DNA of 64,000 bases from Gordionus sp. m RMFG-2023 (lineage: Eukaryota; Nematomorpha; Gordioida; Chordodea; Parachordodidae), in assembly GCF_954871325.1 (NCBI RefSeq), contig NC_088778.1:21561120-21625119 (forward strand), read 5' to 3'. Position 1 is the first letter of the stretch; every line of letters starts with the position of its first letter. Shown here piece by piece: positions 12,761-22,828 of this stretch. Both the position numbers and the translations under genes were made by a program. The notes beneath the pieces were generated by a model. It did no database searches and was not told the origin of the DNA. It was given only the letters and a program-made list of their open reading frames with translations.

Positions 12761-13598
12761 TTAGAATAACGTTTGACTTTCATTTTTTCCATTAACTTTC
12801 ATTGATATAAAATTATTCATACCTGGCATAAGTCTGCTGTTTTCATCAGAATTATAAAATTCTATTACTTTATTTGCAATGTCATCCGGAATTATTCTAC
12901 TTGGTTTTATGATATTTGTGTTTGACAAAACACCCTTTTCTTCAACTAATTGTTTAGCTGTCCGGGCCATAAAATTTGTGGTTGAAAATTCCTTTTCAAT
13001 TTTATCAAGAGTCCAAGATCTTGGTAAAACTGTTAAAATTTGTATTTTTTCATTGCGAGAACTTGTAGCAAATTTTTCTTTCCAGTTGATTTATGATTTC
13101 AACTTCATCTTTTTTTGCTTGATCCTCTAGATTTATTTTTTAAAACTTTTTTAATTTTTCCCTAAATTTTCAAAAATTTATTTACAGGATATTTTTTTTT
13201 CATTTAACCTTTTCTTTTTAAAAGGTGTCTCCCCTAAAAATGGCAAAGTTTCATTTAAAGTTGAAATTGAAGTATTAAAATCTGTATAAGAGTCGGGATT
13301 ATTGCATGGTTGATCAGGTTCAGAATCGATAAATGTTTCATTAATAGATGAGGTAGAAGGTAAGTTAGAAATAGAAGGTAATGTGATCGGGATCGTACAA
13401 GTAAAAGGTGAGATCAGATTTGTTGAATATTTTTTTAATTTTTTCCTGCAAGAGCTACAAATTTTTTGAAACTGATAAGCTAGAATAAACTTCTATCATC
13501 CATTGTAAAACATTTCTAAGATCGTAACGTACTGAATGAGATTTTATTCTAAAGGGATTACAGCACTTTACTGGAATAGAAACATCTTTTCTAGACAT
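12761..13598 (-). pseudogene. transposon ORF with Cys-rich N-terminus, broken
   Basis: Reads from an ATG at 13596-13598 towards lower coordinates. The N-terminus has VKCCNPF and, about 45 residues on, a second Cys pair (ICNSC in the copy at 52 kb), together resembling a zinc ribbon. A Ser/Thr/Pro-rich linker follows, then, nearer 12970-12761, a block with FMARTAKQLVEEKG, a PDDIANKVIEFY motif and SRLMPG. Frames are shifted at about 13470 and stopped at about 13160, so no complete protein is made. The frame ends at 12761 shortly before the left inverted repeat, so the 3' half of the gene was probably deleted. Neighbouring motifs recall uncharacterised transposon proteins of cnidarians and arthropods; function unknown. 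Confidence 0.6.
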
Positions 13599-13935
13599 TT
13601 AAATTTTTTTTGGTAAGGAATAAAAGATAGCTATTAATTTTATATAATTATTTTAAATTAAAAATAAATTGCATATTGAATACCGATAATTTAATTTTCT
13701 TAGAAAAATGGCTTTATAAAATTAATCAATATAAATGACGGCTGTTGCTGTTGGAATTGAATTTGATTTTTATGATAATTATTTTATTTGATAAAATTAT
13801 AAGTAGAAAATAATCTTTATGAAAATATATTTCTGACTATCACATAGATAATTTTTTATCCGGCAAAGAAAATAATCTACATAATTCACTCATAGAATTG
13901 CCAGGTCAAAAATCTCGAATTTAAGAAGAAATTTT

Positions 13936-13957
13936 TTTGGGGGGGGCGGGGGGGGGC
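13936..13957 (+). repeat. G-run (GGGGGGGGCGGGGGGGGGCG type)
   Basis: A near-pure guanine tract in otherwise AT-rich DNA, inside the long-TIR transposon. A homologous G tract occurs in the second copy near 52519-52532. It could form a G-quadruplex. Confidence 0.85.
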
Positions 13958-14545
13958 GAATATAAATCTTAAGATGGGGTTCGGATTTCCGTTTTAATAC
14001 TATTATTCACAAATATTATCACTTTTGTTAAAAAAATAATTACTCATTTCGTATAATATAGAATTTAAGCCATACTATTTATATTTAAAGCGTAATAACT
14101 ATTGGCCCAGTAATGGTCCCAATCTAGGATTTTGTACAAATATTAAGATATATAATGTCTATTTGTTATAAAATTTTGAAAGAAAAAAAAAGGGCAATTT
14201 TTATTTTATAACCATTTCCGGTTTTTGGTAATAAAATTATTTTTAGTATAATAAATTTTATATCATATTAAAGGGCTATTCTAGAGTTATTTAATAAAGT
14301 TTAAATTATACCTTTAGCTTAATTACTTTTTGAGATATTTAAAGTTAAATATGGTGTATTTTAAACTTTTGGCGTTTCTAAAGATGGCCATATCTCATGA
14401 AGTAAGTTGAGTTGAGAATTAAAATTTTATATTATTGCTAGTTAGTGTATATACTACCATCATGCAAATTTTAAAAAAAATCGAAGAGGGTCGGGTTGAA
14501 TCTTCAGTTGATTTGATATGGAATACAACATATATATAATTATAG

Positions 14546-14640
14546 GCTTCGGCAAGCTTCTGTGATCTAATGGGTGTATGTGTATATCCTCACGTCACCG
14601 TATAATACTGGACTGGGTTCAAATCCAGCAAGTTTTTTTT
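14546..14640 (+). ncRNA. possible tRNA-like or tRNA-derived SINE head
   Basis: Immediately beyond the transposon's right end. It has a T-arm-like hairpin (CTGG, GTTCAAAT, CCAG) containing the B-box word GGTTCAAATCC at about 14618-14630, an A-box-like TGATCTAATGGG about 55 bases earlier, and a downstream run of T. I could not pair an acceptor stem, so a functional tRNA is unlikely; a tRNA-derived element or chance is possible. Confidence 0.3.
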
Positions 14641-15590
14641 CTGAAACTAAACTACGGGATATAAAGGCGATCGCATAATTTCACCTATTATATATTTAAA
14701 ATGGGTCTTATAGTATTTAAAGAAAATTTGGTCGTTGTTTAGTAAATTGCTATATATTCACGTAGCACCATTTAACATTAATCAAAATAATAATAGTGCA
14801 TGAATGTATACAAATTGAAATTATGGAGTATTGCTAAATTCAAGCGGGGTAGGTGTTAAAGAAGAAAGATTATATTTTAATAAAGATAATCGAATCAAAA
14901 CTAAAAGCTAAACTTTTTGAAAACCAAAACAAAAGATGTAATTTTTTTAGTTTCCAACCCCTATATGCTATATTAGGTAAGTTTTTGTTAACCAGTTATA
15001 AAAAAAATTTTTTTTATTAAGGAGTATAAGTGTTCAAATTATTTTTATAATTTTAACGTTATAAACTTTTTAAACCAAATTGATCCGTTTTGGATATTTT
15101 ACTTCGTAATTTACAGCATAGCTGAATTAAATTTCTAATTCTTTCATAATAAGTTTTACGCTAAAAATATTTTTGTTTCTCTATATTTATTAAATCTTTA
15201 TTCCCTATTAATTAGTATACAGAGCTTGTTTAATAAATCTAATGAAAGCGTGCATTTGAATGTGAATTTAGGAAAAAATATTGTTAAAATAAACTGAATT
15301 CTATAAATAATTACTTATCATATAAGATTTTCCGGTTAAGATAAAAAATAAATAAGAAGTTCCAGTCAAAATCTGGCTGTGAATATAATCGACTGATTTA
15401 GCCAAAGGTGAAAGTTGGCAGATTAGAGATTGGTGAAAAATGGACAAATAGAATTAAAAAGAAAATATATTCATTTAATTCTATTATATATAATCAATAT
15501 TTAATATATCTAATAATAATAAATAGAGGAAATCAATTAATTAATTCATAAGCTAGTAAACAACAATAATACAAAATAAAATACATAAAT
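14641..15590. other. intergenic, no gene seen
   Basis: AT-rich sequence downstream of the NDUFA8 stop codon (the gene is on the minus strand). No recognisable coding or repeat family. Confidence 0.5.
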
Positions 15591-18500
15591 TCATTTGGTT
15601 TTATTGAATTCTTGGGGATATTCTTTCAAATAATCATCAGGATATGTCCTTCCTTTATAAATTTCTGGTTTTTCCCTTGTAGGTTTATGAATGTGAGGAC
15701 GACACATATATCCTGGCTCGAAACGCAAGAGTCCCAATTTGTTATACATGCAATAGTCAAACGACAATTCTTCTTTTTTACATCTAATTAATTTAATTTT
15801 AAATTAAAAAGGTATAGAATTTGTATATGAATATTTTATAAGTGAAAATCTTTTTTCGAAAAACTTTAATATATTTTATTAACAATATTTTCTGATATTC
15901 TTTTATGTAACACCTTAATATTAGATTCAAACGATAAAAATTTTATATAGTATAATGCAATGAAAATAAAAAATTATAATTATTTCGCATTTTTATCAGA
16001 GATGCACTGATACCGAGTAACGGACTCACAATGACTGGTATGTCTATTAGAGATCTGTAACTCGGCTTCTATTTTTTAAAATATTTGGTTCGAACTGGGC
16101 ATAGTCTAATATTAAAAAAATTGGCCTGAGTTTAAATTTTGAAATAAAATTGATATATTTTAACATTATGTAAGAAACAAGGAGCCAATATATTTTATTT
16201 GTTAGTGGAATGATGAAAAATTTTTTATTAATTTCTATATTTAAATAAATTTGAGCCGGGTCGATAGAAATCCCGGAAAAAAACTAATGAAAACCACTAA
16301 GAAGAAAACCCCTGAAAAAACTGCATTTTTATCATATAATAATGAACATATTGTTTGGATTATAATTTTATATGCGTTATAATGGATACACTCATCTTAT
16401 AAAGGTATGTAAAGAAAAATATATAATTTAGTATTTTATTATAATATTACAAATAAAATATTTAAGTCAAAAAAATAATATTAAAAAATTATTATTAGTA
16501 AGTTAAATTTTTTTTAATGAATCTATTTCATCCCGGAAAAGTGATATTTGAAGCAGACCTTCATGGGCCTCAATTTTTTGACCAAACAGGATCCAGGCCT
16601 GCAGTAAAAAAATTATTTTTAGGCCTAAGCCCGGCCCATATTGAATATTTAAAAAAAATTCCAAGCCCGGAAATCCATATTCAAAAATTTAATTAAATAT
16701 ATTTAATAAAAAATAAACAATATTTAAGTGAATTTAGACAATTATTTTGTTTACATTACCAAAATATATTATTATTAGAAAGAAAAAATGGCAATATTTC
16801 TTTACATAAACAAATGTTTTATATAAGCTAAATTTAAATTTTATAATTTCAGGCCCAAGCCCAGCCCAATAATGGTCTCTGATTTGAAGATTGCTCATAT
16901 ATCCTCTATAAAAAATGGCGCAAGATAAGATGCCAATGCTCAAAGTATATCTTTTAAACGTCGAGAAATAATATTTAAATAAAGATCTAGTAATTGAAAA
17001 ATATCCATCGAATATTGATGGACTAGCAGATATGAAACCCGTTTCTAATGAAGTAACGATGGAATCCCCGTAAACTAGGAATCCCTAAGAATCCAGAATC
17101 CCCTATTAAACAAGCACATATTATATAAAAATAATATAGATTATTGTTTAGCTCTTCAATATGATTTAAAAATGGTAGATTAGTAAAAGAAACAAATAAC
17201 ATTTTTTTTGCATGATTAAATAAGAATCCCTAAGAATCCTCATTAATTTTAGACTAATATAAAAAAAAATTAATAGATTCAAGTTTATCTCTACAATGTG
17301 ATTCAGAAAATGTAAAAATTAATTTTTTTTAATAGTAGGATATTAAAAAACTTTTTTTGACTAAAATAAGAATCTCTACCCCCTTAAAAAAGCCCCAAAT
17401 TTAAAAAATAAAATATGAAATCATGTATAATTCTTCAAGAGGAGTCAGAAAATGTTAATATTCAATTTATTTTTTTGACTAAACTAAGAATCCCTAAATA
17501 ACCTCATATGAATCCATAAGAATCTTTATAAAGATAGATACAAGTTCATCTCTTTAACGGATTCAGAAAATATAATTAATTAAAAAATTATTAAATAGTG
17601 GGATATTGCTATATATTTTTGACTAAAATAGGAAACTCTAGGAATCTGCTATTAAAAAGCCTCAAATTTAAAAAATTAAATATAGAATCATGTATAACTC
17701 TGTAAGAGGATTCATAAAATGTTAATATTTTTTAAATATTAAAAATATTTTTTTTTTTACTAAACTAAGAATCACGATATGAATCCCTAAGAATCCTCGT
17801 TAATTATGGACTATTATAAAAAATAATAGATTCAAGTTTATCTCTTCAACGGGATTCAGAAAGTGTAAAAACTATTTTTAAAATAATGGGATATTGAAAA
17901 AACACTTCTTTTTTTTATTAAATTAAGAATCCCTAAGAATATTCTATTAACAAGCCTCAAATTTAAAACATAAAATATAGAATCATGTATAATTAATTCT
18001 TCAAGGGGAAGAACATATTAATATTATTAATAAATATAGAAACATGTATAAGTTTTTAAGGGGATTCAGAAAATGTATTTTAAAATATTGGTAAAGTAAT
18101 AAATAAAAAAACCAATTTTTTAATGACTAAACTAAGAATCCTCTAGAAAGGCTTAAATTCAAATACATAAATGTAGAATCATGTATAACTCTCTTCAAGA
18201 GGATTCAGAAAATGTTAATAATCATATTTTTTTTAATTTAAAAATACAAAAAAAAAAAATTTTTTTGACTAAACTAAAAAAAAAATTGAAGGTTGATGAA
18301 GTGATAGTTAAAAGATCTGTACGATCTGTAATTACCCATTGCTTGTAGGTAATATATTCGATGTCACTTAAATATGTATTTCACATATCATGGCCTTTAA
18401 ATTAGAAGATCCAGGGCATTGAGCACAATCACCAAAAAAGCATTTTGGGCTCAAATTTAAAAAAATAAATAGAATCAAGTATAACTCCTCAAAAGGATTC

Positions 18501-21500
18501 AAAAGGTGTTAATATTTATATTCTTTAAAAAAAAAATTAAAATAGCGAAAAAATTAAATTTTTTTTGATTAACCTAAGAATCCCCTATAAATTTTCTTAC
18601 TTTCTTTCGTACTTTATTTCTCTCTCTTTCATTACCTTACAAATTTTAGTTATGAGATCAGAATGTCCCAGCCCGAAACCTTAAAATTTTAAGTGGGGCA
18701 ACTAGTGCAAAATATTTTACCGCGCCCGGAATTTCAAAATATTTTAAAATTATAACTAAACAAATATATCCTTTTTTATCATAAGAAATTATTACGAGCT
18801 GGGTAATGCAAAAGAGTATACGCGCATATTTTTTCCGAGAGCTCTTACAACTATTTTAGCCGGTTTTTACTTCTCAAGGTCATTTTTAAAATTATTTTAT
18901 TACATAATTTATGTAGATTTGAAGAGGATGAGGTATCCCAAATTGAAATGCCCCAAATACATTTCTGATCTATTAGCCGATACTTTTGCCATATTATAAT
19001 ATTTTTTTTGCTAAAATTTTATTTTTGGCATTCAATGTAAATTTTGAAATTCTATTCCCTTAATTAGTTGAGGAGTGTTGATCCAAAATTTAACTAGGTT
19101 CAGGAGCTGTATGTATTTTTAATACTCATCCCCGCATAAATTTATATCCTCTTGAATTAAGGATGTACTGGTAATGTTTTATCAGATCAGATCGGGCCAA
19201 TATTTCACCCATTTTAAAATTTCGGTTATCTGCCAATATTATAAAATTCGATCCGATCCGATAAAAAATGGCGTTTTTGAGAAAAATAAAATGTCATAAA
19301 ATTTTTTTAAAAAAGTAAAAAGTTATAACTAAAAAACCATTTATTTTTATAAATAAAATCGAAATCCATTTTTATGTTTATTTTTTTTAATATAATTAAT
19401 AAACATTCTGAACAAAAGTAATCTGGCTTTATTACCAATTCAACGCTTCACTAAAGAAATTAGTGGAGAAAATGCATCCACTAAGGTAGTAATTCCTTGT
19501 AGAATTACTAAAAAAAAGAGCTTGCTAATCATGGTGAGTATGATAAAGGTGTCCAAACTATGGATGCTACGCATAAAGATCTTACTAAACATTTTCCCTA
19601 TATTTATAATGATTAAAATATACTTCATAACAAAAATTTTGAATCCCCGATTTAAAACAATCTTTTTTTCAATTCAATCAAACTTTAGAGATAAAAACTA
19701 CTTCTAGAATGCTTTGAATCACCGTGAGAAAATAAATTCCAGCCTAGGTAAAGAATTAAATCTATTTAATAAAAAAAATTTTTTAATTTTATTTAAACAA
19801 TTTAGAAAAAGATAATCAAATATGAAGATAGAATAAATTCCATCAACATCCGAGATTCAACTGGCATATTTAGTTTGTGGGGATCTTATGCTGATACTGT
19901 TAAAGCTAACGAGGAGTCTAATAACACTACCACTGAAAATTGTCCTTATTGAGATTGAAAACTATTCGAATGAACCAGTATTCAAAGATCCATTGAAATA
20001 TTGGCTCTTAAACTTAATCGCCAATATCTAGCAACACCTGCCACAATTATCTCTTCAGAATCTGTTTTTAATAGTGATATTGACAGTCCTCATAGCCGGT
20101 GGCTAATAAATTGGAAATTTTGGTATTTCTTAAAAGATATCTTCGATATATTAATTTTAAATATTTATTTCAAATTTCATAATATATTTGTTTATTACAT
20201 ATTACGTAAATAGATTAATGATATTACTCATTATACTTTTAAATTGCAATTGAATTTAATATAAGCTATATAACTGACATATAAAAATTATATTAAAACT
20301 ATCAATTTAATATCGTGAATATCTAATCAGATCGGCCTCCAAAAAGTGGTATCGTTACACCCCTAATTAATATGACTATTTTTAATAAATTTTTAGATTT
20401 TAGCGCTTAAAAATGTAGACCAGATAAATAATTATAGCTATTGATCCTGACTCCTTATTTAATATGTAAAACATAATTCTATTTAAAAAAATAAAAAAAA
20501 TAATTAATAATATCTCTAACGATATTCCGCATAGATTAAATGACAGGTCATGTAATTAAAAATAATTTCCTTGAGTTGGACCATAGTCGTTTCCGGGGAT
20601 GCGTATTTTATTCACGCCCAAAAATAGTGATTTTTGATAAAAATAAATGTTTTTTTTTCAATATTTTACTAATTTTATTTTAAAAATTTAAAATATAATT
20701 TTGTAAATTATATTGAAGAGCTAAACACGAATCTATAATAATTATATTTAAAAAACTCCTCTTTAATAGGTGGGGGGGGGGGGGGGATTCTTAATTTAGT
20801 AAATTTTGAAATTTTTTAAAACTATTACCAGTTTTAATTTAAAATTAAAAACCATATTTTTAGAATCATATTTAAGATAAACGAATAATTTTATTTAAAA
20901 AACGTGCTTGTAATAGGGGATTCTTAATTTAGTCAAAATAACTTAATCTTTTGGATATTTTAGGAATTTTTTAAATAGGTTAATATTAACATTTTGTGAA
21001 TCCTCCTAAAGAGTTATAATCTACATTTATTTTTTTTAAATTAGGTTTAGTAAAAAAAAAATTCGATATTTTAAACTATAAAAAATAAAAAATATTATTG
21101 TCTGAATGCTCTTGAGAGTTAGGTAGCATTCATGATTATTTATCATAAATAAAATTAATATTAATAAAATAAATTGATCTCATAAGCAGATTTTAAAAAT
21201 TGATCAGTTGTGAAATTGTGCCAGATTGGACACCACTATGAATGCAGCCTTAATACATGATTCTATATTTTATTTTTCAAATTTGAGGCTTTTTAATATA
21301 GTATTCTTATTTTAGTCAAAAAAAAAAGAAGTTTTTTTTCAATTCCCACTATTTTAAAAATAACTTTTTTAATAAATCTTTACATTTTCTGAGTCATAGT
21401 AAAGAGATAAACTTAATCTATTCTTATTTTTTTTATAATAAACCATAATTCGTGAGGAATCTTAGGGATTCATACTCTTAGTTTAGACAAAAAAATAAAT

Positions 21501-22541
21501 TATCAAAAAAATATATTAATATTAACATTTTCTGAATCCTCTTGAAGAGTTATATGTGATTCTATATTTTATTTTTTAGCTTTTTAATAGGGGATTCTTA
21601 TTTTAGTCAAAAAAAGTGTTCTTCAATATCCCACTATTTTAAAACTAATTTTTTTAAATTAATTTTTACATTTTCAGAATCACATTGAAGAGATAAACTT
21701 GATTTTTTTTTTATAATAGTCCATAATTAGTTAGGATTCTTATTTAGTCATGCAAAAAAAAACATTTTCTAAATCATATTGAAAAGCTAAACATTATTCT
21801 ATATTAATTTTATATTCTGAAAATTTTTTTTTTAAAAAAAAAACCTCGTGAGCTTGCTTAACTTGAACATACAGGTCTTTCACTTCTTAATAACTTATCT
21901 CCAGATGGGCACTGGGACTCCCTGGCTAAATTAATCATAAATTAATAATAAAATTGATTTTTAGGTATTGGCCTATACCATGTTAATATCAATATCAGCC
22001 AAATAATAAAGTGGTGAAGTATCTTCTGTTCAATAGTTTTATCATTTTTTTATTAAATAATTCATTATCAAATATAATCCATTCTGATACTTTAATTTAG
22101 AATTATAGCTTTCAATGAATTAAAAATTAACGTTTGAATTAGACAAAATATGGTTACAATAATTAAATATTTACCCTGTGAAATCTTTTCGAGAACTTTT
22201 CCAATCAATACATTTATATAACTTTTTGAATTGATTTGGGCATGATTCTTTAACTTTATCAAAGTACTCTAATGCACATAAGCTTAAAATTTTTCCTTCT
22301 TTAAGACATTTCCTTGGATCTCTTTCTTCCTTTCTACAGAGCCAAAATTCCTATAAAATAGCAAATATTGCATTGCATTGCATGATAAACTAATAACATT
22401 ATTTTGAGCATAACAATATTTTGCGAAATGTCGCGCCCCAGCATATAAGGGTACAGATGTTAATTTTAGTTCTGGGCAATATAATTCCTCGTCAGATGGT
22501 AATTGTGATGAATCAGTTACAACTCCTTGAATTCCTGACAT
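15591..22541 (-). CDS. NDUFA8: NDUFA8, mitochondrial complex I accessory subunit, 3 exons
   Basis: Accessory subunit of NADH:ubiquinone oxidoreductase, on the intermembrane-space side and imported by the MIA40 disulfide relay. Exons in transcription order: 22541-22398, 22350-22175, 15783-15591. All junctions are GT-AG, phases join, and 513 nt encode 170 residues (human 172). Four CX9C motifs are intact and exactly spaced: CYAQNNEFWLC, CLKEGKILSLC, CPNQFKKLYKC and CKKEELSFDYC. The LPSDEEL..PEL start and the DYCMYNKLGLLR segment also fit. Intron 1 is 47 bp. Intron 2 is 6391 bp and contains a MITE, two inverted tandem-repeat arms and a hAT fragment, so splicing must bridge a potentially foldback region. 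The gene shares a 287-bp upstream gap with the divergent TMEM8-like gene. Presence of this subunit implies a working respiratory complex I. Confidence 0.93.
16554..16881. mobile_element. 328-bp hAT-type MITE with 8-bp target duplication
   Basis: Lies in NDUFA8 intron 2. Termini CAGACCTTCATG and GGTCTCTG; flanked by identical octamers ATTTGAAG at 16546-16553 and 16882-16889. The interior has GGCCTAAGCCCGGCCC and CAGGCCCAAGCCCAGCCC near the two ends around an AT-rich core. Same family as 36438-36808. Confidence 0.9.
19153..20371 (+). pseudogene. hAT transposase remnant, internally deleted
   Basis: The ends read AAGGATGTACTGG and, at the right, GTTACACCCCTAA, matching the terminal style of the elements at 24535 and 36963 (GATCGGATC/GGCCGAT words near the tips). 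Inside, about 19425-19520 encodes a TKEISGENAST-like piece. About 19985-20110 encodes a C-terminal dimerisation block (LNRQYLATPATIISSESVF), a recognisable hAT-C signature. Stops and missing segments make it non-functional. Confidence 0.7.
20773..20788 (+). repeat. G-run
   Basis: Sixteen consecutive guanines inside the right arm of the palindromic element, in AT-rich DNA. A polymorphic homopolymer or G-quadruplex candidate; the length may also be affected by sequencing. Confidence 0.85.
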
Positions 22542-22828
22542 CAATTTAAACTTAATTAGAATATATTCTTATTATTGATTGAGTCGCCATATGATCAAGA
22601 TTAACATATAAGCAATCAAGTGACTTATTGATTAATCACTATTAACTTTTACAATTTATAAATATGTTTCTAAGAGTCATTATCCTTAAAAATGTGAAAC
22701 AAAGTGTTGAAAAGGTAGATATGATTAGTTAATAACTCCCTAACTTTATAAAACAAAGCTGTCAGTAATCAATCATTGATTGAATAGTTTGAGCTTCAGA
22801 TAATCTTCTAATAAATATGCTGCTTTAA
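22542..22828. promoter_or_regulatory. candidate bidirectional promoter, NDUFA8 / TMEM8-like
   Basis: The two start codons are divergent and 287 bp apart, so both promoters must lie here or overlap the genes. Palindrome-like words are visible: TGATTAATCA within GTGACTTATTGATTAATCAC at about 22618-22638, and CAATCATTGATTG at about 22771-22783. They could be homeodomain- or bZIP-type sites, but this is inference. Confidence 0.5.

Larger units (their letters stand above)
12001..14536 (-). mobile_element. decayed DNA transposon with about 490-bp terminal inverted repeats
   Basis: The left arm (about 12001-12490) is the reverse complement of the right arm (about 14055-14536). Shared blocks include ATATATGTTGTATTCCATAT at the tip, TGGTAGTATATACACTAACT, CTTCATGAGATATGGCCATC, AAAACCGGAAATGG-type sequence and GGGACCATTACTGGGCCAAT. 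ATAAT flanks both tips, a possible 5-bp target duplication. A broken reading frame on the minus strand starts close inside the right arm. A second, truncated copy lies at about 51733-53095. I cannot assign a superfamily; a family with a cysteine-rich N-terminus is known to me only as uncharacterised transposon-like proteins. Confidence 0.85.
17050..21830. repeat. palindromic element with tandem-repeat arms in NDUFA8 intron 2
   Basis: The left arm (about 17050-18600) is a tandem array of two alternating sub-units of about 170-190 bp, marked by AAGAATCCCTAAGAATCC, TCAAGTTTATCTCTTCAA and ATAGAATCATGTATAACTC. The right arm (about 20750-21830) is the same array in reverse complement. The outer ends also match inversely (TTTAGCTCTTCAATATGAT on the left against its complement near 21780). 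The 2.1-kb centre holds a hAT fragment. Architecture resembles the elements at 40524 and 53627, but the repeat sequence differs. No coding capacity of its own is seen. Confidence 0.8.

Noticed and set aside
12879-13130. 83-codon plus-strand frame
   Set aside because: Antisense shadow of the transposon ORF that reads on the minus strand.
14546-14640. Functional tRNA gene
   Set aside because: A B-box hairpin is present but no acceptor stem or convincing anticodon arm could be paired; kept only as a low-confidence tRNA-like feature.
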